NCBI GenBank assembly: GCA_001780285.1
Contig: MFGN01000021.1
Coordinates: 75,122 to 111,790, forward strand
Source: Candidatus Falkowbacteria bacterium RIFOXYD12_FULL_34_57
GTDB taxonomy: Bacteria; Patescibacteriota; Patescibacteriia; Patescibacteriales; UBA12075
Reading direction: 5' to 3'
Length of the DNA: 36,669 nucleotides
In this document: piece after piece, positions 25,825 to 34,218 of the stretch
Position numbering within the stretch: position 1 is the stretch's first letter
How the letters are laid out: each line of letters starts with the position of its first letter
Translations under genes and position numbers: made by a program
Notes under the pieces: model-generated
The model's database searches: none
What the model saw: only the letters and a program-made list of their open reading frames with translations
What the model was told of the DNA's origin: nothing

Positions 25825-25847
25825 AACGGCTATTTTATATAGCCGTT
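25825..25847 (-). terminator. Intrinsic terminator of the 136-residue gene
   Basis: AACGGCTA / TAGCCGTT with a 7-base loop; the minus strand continues with TTTTTAGTTTTG. It lies 13 bases after the stop codon at 25861. Confidence 0.85.
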
Positions 25848-25860
25848 ATAATGTATAATT

Positions 25861-26271
25861 TTAAAGTCCAAATCTGGCTTTTAAATTTTTTTCTGCTTCT
25901 TGTTTTTCTTGGTCTTCTTCCTTCTTAAATGGGGAAAAAAGAGAATTAATTATTTTTTCCCATACTTTTCCGGGTGCATAAGCATTAATTTCTTCGGGTT
26001 TGTCACAGTATTGTTCACACTTATATACAATTTTATCCTGATATTTAATGATTAAAGTATAATGACCAAAATGTCCTTGATGCAAACTAATATTTAAACC
26101 CTTTTTTTGATATACCCATAAATCTTCATAAAAAATTTCTCCGCTATCTTGATAGCTCGGCCTTGTGTGATTCCCGAATTCTTTCATGATTTTTTTAAGC
26201 TTGGCAAAAATCTGTTTATCCAGTGCTTCTTGTTGCCGTTCCTTAATCTTTCTTTCTAAATCTTTATCCAT
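25861..26271 (-). CDS. Hypothetical protein, 136 residues
   Basis: The ATG at 26271 (MDKDLERKIKERQQEALDKQ) is chosen because AAGGGAGGTG lies five bases upstream; an earlier frame start at 26301 lacks this. The protein has a helical N-terminus, a central beta-rich part (DLWVYQKKGLNISLHQGHFGHYTLIIKY divided over two strands) and an acidic/basic helical tail. It resembles no family I can name. It has its own terminator. Confidence 0.65.
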   Translation of the reverse strand: MDKDLERKIKERQQEALDKQIFAKLKKIMKEFGNHTRPSYQDSGEIFYEDLWVYQKKGLNISLHQGHFGHYTLIIKYQDKIVYKCEQYCDKPEEINAYAPGKVWEKIINSLFSPFKKEEDQEKQEAEKNLKARFGL

Positions 26272-26328
26272 AACCACCTCCCTTGTTGTTAAAATACTCA
26301 ATTTAAAGCAATTATAAAAGAAAAATTA

Positions 26329-26415
26329 TTAACTGTCAAACATTTTATACTCCTGATTAATCCCGGAAATAAAAGAACTCTTGGTTATATTCCGGCCATA
26401 ATCATTAAAACCCAT
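26329..26415 (-). pseudogene. Duplicated scrap of the helicase 3' end
   Basis: A 28-codon frame (MGFNDYGRNITKSSFISG and onward, ending MFDS) repeats the last residues of the helicase at 26514. The core 26353-26405 is identical over 53 bases to 26538-26590, while both flanks have diverged. Nothing else of a helicase is found here, so it is a remnant of a local duplication or recombination. Confidence 0.7.
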
Positions 26416-26513
26416 CTTCCCCTCTGTTATTCTGTAATTTTTACGGAATACAATGAAGTAAAAATATCCGGAATCCATGCTATAAATCCTAGATAAACTT
26501 AATTAATAAAAAA

Positions 26514-28982
26514 TTAATTATCAAACTTAATATAATTCTGATTAATCCCGGAAATAAAAGAACTCTTGGTTATATTCCGGCCATAATCATCAAAACGACT
26601 GTATGATAAAAATATTTTTTTGCGGGCCCGGGTCAAGGCTACATAAAAAAGCCTTTTTTCTTCTTCCAAGTCGCCCTTGAAAACAGGAAATTTAAATTCG
26701 TTCATCCCGACCACAAAGACATAATCAAATTCCAAGCCCTTAACCTGATGCACGGTAACGATTGGAATCTTGCCCCTGTCAATTCCTAAAAAATTAATGT
26801 CCCGCACCAAAGCCGCGTAATTTATCAATTCCCGAAGCACAATATCTCCCGGACGACTCAAATCATCTTTTTGCTCAAAAAGCCGCATTAACATATCTAT
26901 GGATTTTAATCTTTTGTCCCCGTCCTCTTTTTCACTATAATATTTTTGCAGCCCAGACTTTTCCCAAATATATTTTAAAATTTCAGCCGGTCTTTTATTA
27001 ACTATCCCTTTATTCCACATGCTTATCTCCGAGGCCAACTTAATAAATTTCTTCGAAACAGAGAAAAATATTTCCATCCGTTCTCTCTGGTTCTCTTTTA
27101 ATTTTTCTACTAACACTCCCAAAAGCCCGACTGTTGCCAGCACATCATCGCGCGCATCATGTGTAGCCGTGGCCAAATTAAATTTTTTTGCCAAAGTGCT
27201 TAATTTATAATTCTCACTTTCCACCAATCTGCGGGAAATATCCAAAGTATCATAATATTCTTTTAAATCAAAGTTTATCTTATGCCTTTTGCCGTTTTCA
27301 ATAATCATTGAAAGATCAAAATTTACATTATGCCCGACTATAACATTGCCGCTAATAAAATTTTGCAGTTCCTGCAGCACTACACGCGGATTCCGGCCCT
27401 CTTTTTCTAAAAATTCATCTGTAATGCCGTGTACCTCCCCTGATATTCCTACCGGAATCGTATTTTTTAAATAAAAATGAAAATCCTTGCCGAGCTTACC
27501 ATCCACCACTTCTATCGCGTAAATCTGAATAATCTCATCTTTCAAGACATTGGTTCCGGTGGTTTCCGTATCTAGAACCACCACTCGTCCTTTTTCATGA
27601 TTACGAATTAAATTCTCGAAAGGTTCTTTAAAATTAAAATTTTTAAAATCCAAAAAATCGGAAATTCTAAGACCTGTGCGTACGCCGTCCTCTCTAATAT
27701 TTTTTAAAACAGCATCACTAATATTCCTGCTTGGACGCTGAATGATCCGATAAGCGCTCCCCATGTCAAACTTATTAAAAAGTATCTTTAAATAAGCAAA
27801 AATATCCCTTATCTCCTGCCGCCGGAAAAAATCATATTTATCAACGGTAATATGCGCGATGCCCTTTTGGTTGAACACTTCCGCGATGCTGGTAATAATA
27901 TAATTAGCGCGCGCCAGCACCGCGATGCCGGCATTTTTATCGCTATTTTTAATATTTTCTATTTCGCTTATCACCCATTCTATCTCCTCCCGCAAATTAT
28001 ACCCGCCAAAAACATTTATGCATTTTTTTTCTCCTTCTTTTTCTTTTTCAGTATTAATATTTTTTGTCGCCCTTCTCTCCAGATTATCCAAAAAACTTTT
28101 TATCGCATCCAAAAGATGCCTGTTGAAACGGTAATTTATTTCCAGGTGAAGCTCCGTAACCGGTTTAAAATGCGCGCGAAAAAGATCGGCTATCAAAAAG
28201 GGCTCGCTTCCCCGAAAGGAATAAATAGTCTGGTCCAAATCCCCGATTAAAGAAATATTTTTATGTTTTTTGGCCAGTTCCTTCACGACCAAATATTCGG
28301 ATAAATGCGTATCCTGAAACTCATCCAGCTGGATAAACCTGAATCTCTTAGACCATTTTTTCTGCAGCTTCTTATCCCGATACAAACCTTCCATGGTAAT
28401 TAAAACCAAATTATTAAAATCAAGGGCATTCTGCATTTTTAATTCCTCCAGATATTTCTCACCTATTTTATCCATCACTTTATCCTGTTTTATTTCCGGT
28501 ACAAGACAGCCGATATTCTTCTCCAATCTGGACAGATTTCTTTTGTAAACTTCTTCTATTATGTTTATAATCTCCCTTTTGCTCTTTTGCTCATCAATGA
28601 TTACCTGCGGAAATTCCTCCAAAACCTTTTTCATTACCTCAAATTGTTCGGCTTCGTCAAATATGACAAAATCAGAACTGATTCCCAGCCGCTTAGCTTC
28701 CGCGCGCGCAAAAAAAGCGCAAAATCCGTGAAAGGTAGAAATCATAATTTTATCCGCCACATTTTTTTTGTTGATTCTTTTTTTGATTCTTTCGGTCATT
28801 TCTTCCGCTGCCCGATTGGTAAATGTCAAACACAAAATCTCTTCCGGCCTGATTCCTTCTTCCATGGCCATGACCACTCTCTCCGTCAAAACAGTAGTTT
28901 TGCCGGTACCCACCGGAGCCGAAACCAAAAAAGCCCCGAAAATACTGTCAATTATTTTTTGTTGTTGTTGATTAAATTTCAT
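26514..28982 (-). CDS. UvrD/PcrA-type SF1 helicase with internal DnaQ-like 3'-5' exonuclease
   Basis: 822 residues from ATG 28982 (MKFNQQQQKIID, which starts at the Q motif); 29033 would add 17. Helicase motifs: Walker A APVGTGKTT, TFTNRAAEEM (Ia), LDEFQDT (II, about 220), GDLDQTIYSFRG (III), VTVHQVKGLEFD (V, about 745) and LFYVALTRAR (VI, about 783). Between about 465 and 625, in the 2A/2B part, lies a full DEDDh exonuclease: LDTETTG (ExoI), HNVNFD (ExoII) and HDARDD (ExoIII). All catalytic acids and the His are present. The product should unwind DNA and degrade 3' ends, acting in repair or replication restart. It is divergent from glnA. Confidence 0.93.
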   Translation of the reverse strand: MKFNQQQQKIIDSIFGAFLVSAPVGTGKTTVLTERVVMAMEEGIRPEEILCLTFTNRAAEEMTERIKKRINKKNVADKIMISTFHGFCAFFARAEAKRLGISSDFVIFDEAEQFEVMKKVLEEFPQVIIDEQKSKREIINIIEEVYKRNLSRLEKNIGCLVPEIKQDKVMDKIGEKYLEELKMQNALDFNNLVLITMEGLYRDKKLQKKWSKRFRFIQLDEFQDTHLSEYLVVKELAKKHKNISLIGDLDQTIYSFRGSEPFLIADLFRAHFKPVTELHLEINYRFNRHLLDAIKSFLDNLERRATKNINTEKEKEGEKKCINVFGGYNLREEIEWVISEIENIKNSDKNAGIAVLARANYIITSIAEVFNQKGIAHITVDKYDFFRRQEIRDIFAYLKILFNKFDMGSAYRIIQRPSRNISDAVLKNIREDGVRTGLRISDFLDFKNFNFKEPFENLIRNHEKGRVVVLDTETTGTNVLKDEIIQIYAIEVVDGKLGKDFHFYLKNTIPVGISGEVHGITDEFLEKEGRNPRVVLQELQNFISGNVIVGHNVNFDLSMIIENGKRHKINFDLKEYYDTLDISRRLVESENYKLSTLAKKFNLATATHDARDDVLATVGLLGVLVEKLKENQRERMEIFFSVSKKFIKLASEISMWNKGIVNKRPAEILKYIWEKSGLQKYYSEKEDGDKRLKSIDMLMRLFEQKDDLSRPGDIVLRELINYAALVRDINFLGIDRGKIPIVTVHQVKGLEFDYVFVVGMNEFKFPVFKGDLEEEKRLFYVALTRARKKIFLSYSRFDDYGRNITKSSFISGINQNYIKFDN

Positions 28983-29085
28983 ATCACAATAAGCTAAATT
29001 CATTTTACCATACATAACACTTATAACAAACAAAAAACGCTAAAAAACTATTTTTATTATTTATATAATAATTAATATAATATTA

Positions 29086-29114
29086 TTGTATTTTATATTA
29101 AAATAATATATAAT
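29086..29114 (+). promoter_or_regulatory. Promoter of the glutamine synthetase gene
   Basis: TTGTAT (29086-29091), 17-base spacer, TATAAT (29109-29114), 36 bases before the ATG at 29151. The spacer DNA is nearly all A/T, which raises the chance of coincidental matches. No Shine-Dalgarno sequence is seen. Confidence 0.5.
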
Positions 29115-29150
29115 TATAATAAATATATTAATAATTAAAATAAAAAGTAT

Positions 29151-30593
29151 ATGAATAATGAAAAAACTACTAATTTAAAAGATTTTTTGGAAATCCCTTA
29201 TGACAAACTGGAAAAAATGAACCAAAAAATGATCCAAACAGCCGAAACCAAAGAGATATTCGAAATCCAAAAAGAAATCATTGATTATTTAAAAAAGGAA
29301 GAGCGCATCAAGGCGGTTACGATCTGCTTTTCTAATATCGAAGGGCGCCTGCACATGCTGGACTATAACAAAAAATATTTTTTAAATTCTTATTCAAATC
29401 TCACCTTTGACGGTTCTTCTGTTCGCGGATTTTCAGATATCTCCGAATCAGACCTGCGCCTGGAAGTCGATTGGACCAGTTTTCTGCATTTGCCGGCTGA
29501 TGTTTTCGGAGCCGGAAAAGTAATCATCTTTGCTTTTGTCTTAAATACCGATAAAAGCAAGCATCCGTCGGACTTCCGCGGCCGATTGCAGGATTATCTG
29601 GAAAAAATCAAAAAAGAAAAAAACATCATTGCCAATGCAGCTGCGGAAATAGAAGGATTTTTACTGCAAGGAACAAACGCCGAAGTAAACTACGACAAAA
29701 ACAAAGGCTTTTCTCTGATTTCCAGCGGCGGCTACTATCATTCCCTTCCCTTGGATATTTTGAGAAAATTTATCGATAAATCCGCCGAAACCCAAAGAGC
29801 CCTCGGATTCAATAATGAAAAAGACCACTGCGAAGTCGCGCCGGCCCAGTTTGAATTGAATTTCTCCTACTCCAACCTTCTGCGGGCCTGCGACCAGATA
29901 CAGCTTTATAAGCTGGTTTGCCGGCAAATCGCGGCCGACATGGGCATGACCGCCTCGTTTCTGCCCAAGCCCATATCAAACATTAACGGCAACGGCATGC
30001 ATATCAATCTATCCCTCTCCCAAAACGGAAAAAACATCTTCTATGATAAAAAAGGCAAAAACAATCTTTCCAAAATCGCCTGGGATGCCATTAATAAAAT
30101 ACTAAACCACGCCCCGGAATTGAGCCTGATATTAAATTCCAGCGTCAATGCCTACAGAAGGCTTGATCCGAATTTCGAAGCGCCCAACAAAATAAAAGTT
30201 TCTTCCCGCGACCGCAGCTCCATGATCCGCATTCCGGAAGGCAATGAAAAAACCACCCGCATAGAAATACGCTCTGTAGCGCCTGACGCCAATCCTTACA
30301 TGACCCTCTTTGCCGTCATTAAAACTATCTTTGAAGGAGAAAAGCTGAAACAGGAAAAAAATAAAAGGCCACGATCCAGATATCTGCCGGGCGATATCAA
30401 CGATGCCATCAAGATATTTAAAACCAACGAGTTTATAGACAAAATTATTTTTCCAGAAGCCAAAGAAAAATATCTGAAATATAAAAAAGCAGCGGCTGAT
30501 CGCAGCCCCCGCAAATTAGGCAGTATTGTAAAAACCTCCGAAATAATCTTCCACCATGAAATAACTAATCAGATACTCTGGAACATGTTTTAA
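29151..30593 (+). CDS. glnA: Glutamine synthetase, divergent
   Basis: 480 residues. The N-terminal beta-grasp contains FDGSSVRGFSDISESDL. The catalytic domain has AEIEGF (metal Glu pair), DHCEVAPAQFEL (two further metal Glu), NGNGMHINLSL (metal His kept; the second His of the usual M-H-x-H is Asn), AYRRLDPNFEAP, RDRSSMIRIP and RIEIRSVAPDANPYM. It should make glutamine from glutamate, ammonium and ATP. The usual adenylylation-loop sequence NLYDLP is not present (SRYLPGD at that place), so GlnE-type control is unlikely. The gene is visibly richer in G+C than its surroundings. An N-terminal extension of about 50 helical residues precedes the domain. Confidence 0.9.
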   Translation: MNNEKTTNLKDFLEIPYDKLEKMNQKMIQTAETKEIFEIQKEIIDYLKKEERIKAVTICFSNIEGRLHMLDYNKKYFLNSYSNLTFDGSSVRGFSDISESDLRLEVDWTSFLHLPADVFGAGKVIIFAFVLNTDKSKHPSDFRGRLQDYLEKIKKEKNIIANAAAEIEGFLLQGTNAEVNYDKNKGFSLISSGGYYHSLPLDILRKFIDKSAETQRALGFNNEKDHCEVAPAQFELNFSYSNLLRACDQIQLYKLVCRQIAADMGMTASFLPKPISNINGNGMHINLSLSQNGKNIFYDKKGKNNLSKIAWDAINKILNHAPELSLILNSSVNAYRRLDPNFEAPNKIKVSSRDRSSMIRIPEGNEKTTRIEIRSVAPDANPYMTLFAVIKTIFEGEKLKQEKNKRPRSRYLPGDINDAIKIFKTNEFIDKIIFPEAKEKYLKYKKAAADRSPRKLGSIVKTSEIIFHHEITNQILWNMF

Positions 30594-30659
30594 AAAAAAT
30601 CCCCTCTTTTGTCATTCACTACCATTAATTTGTATCCAACTCATATCATAAAACTAAAT

Positions 30660-31073
30660 TTACAAATCATCTTCTGTTTCTACTTTGATGCCATTCTCTT
30701 TTAACAGCTTGGTTGTCAGACCATCGCCCTCAATTACCACGCCTGAAAAAGTCCCGTCATATATCTTGCCGCATCCACAAGAAGGGCTTTTTTGTTTCAA
30801 AATCGCCCCTCTGATATCGTAAAATTTGGCAATCTTTAAAACCTCACCGGCTCCTTGCCGGAACTCTGCAGTAACATCTTTTCCGTCTTGATTAATAACT
30901 CGTCCGTCTTTAATTTCCGCAACCGCGCGCGGAGTCGCCAAGCCGCCCAATTGTTCTGGACAAACAGGAATCAAGAGTTCATCCTTGGCCATTTGGATTA
31001 TTTTATCATTTGGTTTGCCTTTCTGGTTATAACGGCAATCAATACCAAGCAGACACGCGCTGCATAATTTTAT
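30660..31073 (-). CDS. DUF523 family protein with non-canonical start
   Basis: Reading from 31073 gives 137 residues in one frame with the complete DUF523 N-terminus (KLCSACLLGIDCRYN) and body (PVCPEQLGGLATPR, KQKSPSCGCGKIYDGTFSG). The conserved Cys residues suggest metal or Fe-S binding; the family function is not established. No ATG, GTG or TTG exists at or upstream of this N-terminus before a stop codon; the codon at the expected place is ATA. The first ATG (30992) would delete the SACLLG motif. Either ATA is used, or a start-codon mutation has crippled the gene. Confidence 0.75.
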   Translation of the reverse strand: MKLCSACLLGIDCRYNQKGKPNDKIIQMAKDELLIPVCPEQLGGLATPRAVAEIKDGRVINQDGKDVTAEFRQGAGEVLKIAKFYDIRGAILKQKSPSCGCGKIYDGTFSGVVIEGDGLTTKLLKENGIKVETEDDL

Positions 31074-31184
31074 ATATCTATATAAATAATTTTTATTTTC
31101 AAATTATATATTTATTATAATAAGATTACATTTGCCTGTGTTAAATTTTTATTACAGGAAACAAAACGATAGTTGAATTATTTC

Positions 31185-31697
31185 TTAAATTGGACATTTA
31201 TCTTTTTTAAAATAAGTACAAAATTCATCTCTTAAATCAGTATTTCTCCAATCCCAACCAGAATCACATTTATTGCCTTTCATTACCAGACCTTCAGACA
31301 TTCTTTTAAAATCAATTTTCCATTCATCATTTTCTCTTGTGAAGAAAAAAGGATTTTCTTTTTCTTGATTAAAAGGGTCAATATATAATACCCCCTGATT
31401 ACCTTTATAATTTATTTTAAATAATCTCTCCTGATAACATTTTTGTTCTGCATCCATATTAGCACAAGTAAACTTTACGACTTTTTTTGAGTCCTCGGTT
31501 ATCAATTTATTTGCTGTTGTAATATCACAATATGCCTCTGCAGCAATAAACTCTGAAAAAACTTTATTTATTGCTATTTTTTCTTCATCAATATTAACTT
31601 GTTTACTTTCTTCGTTTTTGGGAATTTTGTTTACATCAAAAAAAGAATAACCTATAAATAACAATATTATAAAAATAAATAATATTATTTTTTTCAT
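31185..31697 (-). CDS. Membrane-anchored or secreted protein, NTF2-like fold suspected
   Basis: 170 residues. The N-terminus KKIILFIFIILLFIGYSFF is a membrane anchor or uncleaved signal, with no lipobox Cys. The outer part (about 40-140) alternates helix and strands ending in ENDEWKIDFKRMSEG, a layout like the DUF4878/NTF2-like proteins, but similarity is weak. Six Cys residues, three of them in the last 30 residues, could form disulfides. It is on the same strand as the ASCH gene, 86 bases downstream of it. Confidence 0.6.
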   Translation of the reverse strand: MKKIILFIFIILLFIGYSFFDVNKIPKNEESKQVNIDEEKIAINKVFSEFIAAEAYCDITTANKLITEDSKKVVKFTCANMDAEQKCYQERLFKINYKGNQGVLYIDPFNQEKENPFFFTRENDEWKIDFKRMSEGLVMKGNKCDSGWDWRNTDLRDEFCTYFKKDKCPI

Positions 31698-31783
31698 TTT
31701 GTTAAATTTATTTTTGATAAAATTTAGATAAATATTATAAAATTAATTAAAATTTTAAACACAACTCTCAAATAACTAAAAAT

Positions 31784-32221
31784 TTAGAGACTTACCTTTA
31801 TTAAATTAACATCTTCAACAGAAATCCAGGCAGACATCGCACCAAATCCGGATTTGTCAATTTCAAAAGGTTTTATTCTTTGGGGATTTTTCAAAAAAAT
31901 TAATATGCAATATTTCTTGTCTTTGAGCATCTTAAAAAATTCCGGGATTTTATCAATACCAAGCCCATCAGCTCGGCTATATTGATACAGAATTTTTTTA
32001 ACATTTTTCGGAGTTAAATCAGAAAACTGAATCACCTTATCAACTTCTGTTTTAATGGTAACCGGCGCCCCTGAATCTTTGAAATAAACAGCTTCACCCG
32101 TTTTTATTAAATCCCAGGGAGCACGCTTCACCTTATACCATCTTGATTCAATTTTTTTCTGGCCAGACAAAATTTTCTGGGTCAATCTCCATGATTTTTT
32201 CATTATTGCTATATGTTCCAT
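31784..32221 (-). CDS. ASCH-domain protein
   Basis: 145 residues with the PUA-like ASCH pattern: KKSWRLTQKILSGQKKIESRWYK at the N-terminus (the Lys-x-Glu-x-Arg core, split here across two motifs), IKTGEAVYFKDSG and a valine-rich strand VDKVIQFSDL. ASCH proteins bind RNA or nucleosides; one branch (YqfB) deacetylates N4-acetylcytidine. The gene begins one base after the MazG/dCTPase-like stop, so the two are coupled. The specific activity is unknown. Confidence 0.75.
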   Translation of the reverse strand: MEHIAIMKKSWRLTQKILSGQKKIESRWYKVKRAPWDLIKTGEAVYFKDSGAPVTIKTEVDKVIQFSDLTPKNVKKILYQYSRADGLGIDKIPEFFKMLKDKKYCILIFLKNPQRIKPFEIDKSGFGAMSAWISVEDVNLIKVSL

Positions 32222-32222
32222 A

Positions 32223-32591
32223 TTATTTGCCCTTGAACCCCTCTATCGGATTTGTGTGAATAGATTTCGATTTATTAATAGGATATTTTTTTCTATTTTT
32301 ATCCAGTTTTTTTTCAATCGCATCAAAAATATCAATATCAGTTTTGTATGAGATAATCAAAAGGTAAATCAAAACGTCTGCTATTTCTTCTTCGATATTC
32401 TTCTTTTTCTCTGAATTTGAATGAATTTTACAAATTTCATCTTCAGATAACCAACGGTAACACTCAGCCAATTCTCCAACCTCTGAAATTAACGCGATAA
32501 TCAAATCTTTAACATTATGGAATTTATCCCAATCTCTCTCCAGATTGAACTTTTTTATTTCTTCTTTTAGCTGGTTAAAATCTTTTGTCAT
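32223..32591 (-). CDS. MazG-like NTP pyrophosphohydrolase (dCTPase/iMazG type)
   Basis: 122 residues, all-alpha. RDWDKFHNVKDLIIALISEVGELAE followed by WLSED matches the DCTPP1/iMazG signature (family: RDW-x2-FH...EVGELAE-x2-QW) but is divided here by a short variant stretch. The second acidic helix EEEIADVLIYLL supplies the remaining Mg2+ ligands. Such enzymes hydrolyse dCTP and modified or non-canonical dNTPs to the monophosphate. It directly precedes the ASCH gene. Confidence 0.85.
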   Translation of the reverse strand: MTKDFNQLKEEIKKFNLERDWDKFHNVKDLIIALISEVGELAECYRWLSEDEICKIHSNSEKKKNIEEEIADVLIYLLIISYKTDIDIFDAIEKKLDKNRKKYPINKSKSIHTNPIEGFKGK

Positions 32592-32727
32592 ATAATAAAT
32601 TACTGGTTATATGAATTTATTCATAACACCTTAAATAATTAATAAACTGTAAATTTTTATTTATATTATATTTTTTATAAGCCGCCCATCCTATTTCCTT
32701 CTTTTTAAGACAAAAAACAGAATGCTT

Positions 32728-33921
32728 TTATCTAACTTGAAAACATTTCTTTGTCCCCCAAAAACTTACTAATAATGCAACCGCCGAAATAGAAACAATA
32801 AACAGATAGGCATTGGGCTGACTAATAGAATCTAATAAAAATCCAAACAAAAGCGGTCCAACCACCGCGCCAACCGCGGAAACCCCATTTAGTGAACCAT
32901 CAATTTCTCCCAAGTGAGTTCTATCTGCAAATCTTGCAATCATTCCTTTGTTTGTTAAAGAAATTAACTCAAAAATTGCACTCGATAAGAACATTATAAT
33001 CAATAGTAAAAAATAATTTTTAGTAAACATTAAACTTACTAAAATTAAAACAACAAAAGAAAAACTGATAAAATAGATGTTCTCCCTCTTTTCATCCGCA
33101 ATCTTGCCGAGAATTTTTCCAAAAAGTATAGGCATTGCGTACACTAATGCTAAAATTGTAGAGTTAACCAAACCATCCCCATTAAGATAAGCAAAAACAG
33201 GAATAAAAAAATAAATTACTGAACTTAAGATACCTGTAATAAAAGTCAACACAAGAATAAATTTCAAACCCGTACTAAAATTTTTTATATCTCTAAATAA
33301 ATTTGAATAAACCTTTAAAAATAGAATTCCTTTATTATGGTTCCTTTCCCCTTCTTTTAATCTCAATACAATTAAAAAAGAAATTATTGAAGTGGGCGTA
33401 ATAAAAAATAACAACCAATGGATTGGCAAAAATGCAAACTTAACAAGCAAAAGTCCTATGATAACCGCAATAATCCACCAAAAATTTGTAATAACATCAA
33501 ATTTTCCAAAAATTTTAGAAATTTTATCTTCAGGATAATGCCTGATAAAATAAGATTCTCGCCCTACTTGGTCAAGAGAATATGCAATACCGTTTAATCC
33601 TCTTGCTATAACTATAAAAATTATTGCGCCTGTAGCTCCGGCAAGAAAATATCCCAGCCCAATAAAAATATAAATAATTAACCCGGCGAGAATCATACTT
33701 CTTATCTTAATGTTATCTGCTAAATATCCTGCAAAAGGGATTGAAAGGAAAAAGGTAATATTGTAAATAGATGCTAACAAGCCTGTTTCTGAAAAATTTT
33801 CCGAAAAAGACAGCAGAAAAATTGGGACAAAAGCCTCACCAAGCCCCCAACCGAACCATCTAACAGAAGTACTCCATGTAAGAATTCTTATTCCTTCAGG
33901 TATTTTTTCTTTTTTAAACAT
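32728..33921 (-). CDS. Major facilitator superfamily transporter
   Basis: 397 residues with about 12 predicted membrane helices and the MFS signature after helix 2 (GYLADNIKIRSMILAG). The second half repeats a similar loop (FGKILGKIADEKRENIYF). The N-terminus (MFKKEKIPEGIRILTWSTSVRWFGWGLG) faces the cytoplasm. The substrate is not recognisable; the general look is of a drug or sugar efflux type. No terminator is evident and the gene stands alone between spacers. Confidence 0.85.
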   Translation of the reverse strand: MFKKEKIPEGIRILTWSTSVRWFGWGLGEAFVPIFLLSFSENFSETGLLASIYNITFFLSIPFAGYLADNIKIRSMILAGLIIYIFIGLGYFLAGATGAIIFIVIARGLNGIAYSLDQVGRESYFIRHYPEDKISKIFGKFDVITNFWWIIAVIIGLLLVKFAFLPIHWLLFFITPTSIISFLIVLRLKEGERNHNKGILFLKVYSNLFRDIKNFSTGLKFILVLTFITGILSSVIYFFIPVFAYLNGDGLVNSTILALVYAMPILFGKILGKIADEKRENIYFISFSFVVLILVSLMFTKNYFLLLIIMFLSSAIFELISLTNKGMIARFADRTHLGEIDGSLNGVSAVGAVVGPLLFGFLLDSISQPNAYLFIVSISAVALLVSFWGTKKCFQVR

Positions 33922-33989
33922 AAGAATAATTTATTTGTTTTATTTATATGCATATTAATTTAAAAATTTATTAATTATAAATCCTGCTA

Positions 33990-34185
33990 AATATTTGACT
34001 AGCTATGAATTGTGCACAGATTTAAATTGCATATTACCCTTAAGAGCATGCAAGGCTTATTGCCACTATTGCGGCGAAGCTAAAACAAGGATAGCAAGAC
34101 TTGTGCATCAGCGTAAGCATCCGCTATTGTGCGTCTTGAACATAGTAAGATAAACAAAGATCCTGCAGGGAGCGATAAAATTTAT
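33990..34185. other. GC-richer unexplained block in an AT-rich spacer
   Basis: The 297-base spacer between the MFS and CYTH genes holds a block of markedly higher G+C. On the plus strand a frame without ATG stays open for about 55 codons to TAA near 34153 (LTSYELCTDLNCILPL, then a CHYCGEAKTR stretch). CAAGAC/GTCTTG with GCG/CGC and GCA/TGC can fold as an interrupted hairpin near 34098-34141. A short AAAATTTA/TAAATTTT hairpin lies near 34178-34198. It could be a gene remnant or a structured RNA; I cannot decide. Confidence 0.3.
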
Positions 34186-34218
34186 AAAATAAATTTTCAG
34201 TTAAAAAATTTCGGAGCG

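Noticed and set aside
27852-28250. Plus-strand 132-codon frame opposite the helicase gene
   Set aside because: It is antisense to conserved helicase motifs and has no ribosome-binding site or domain.
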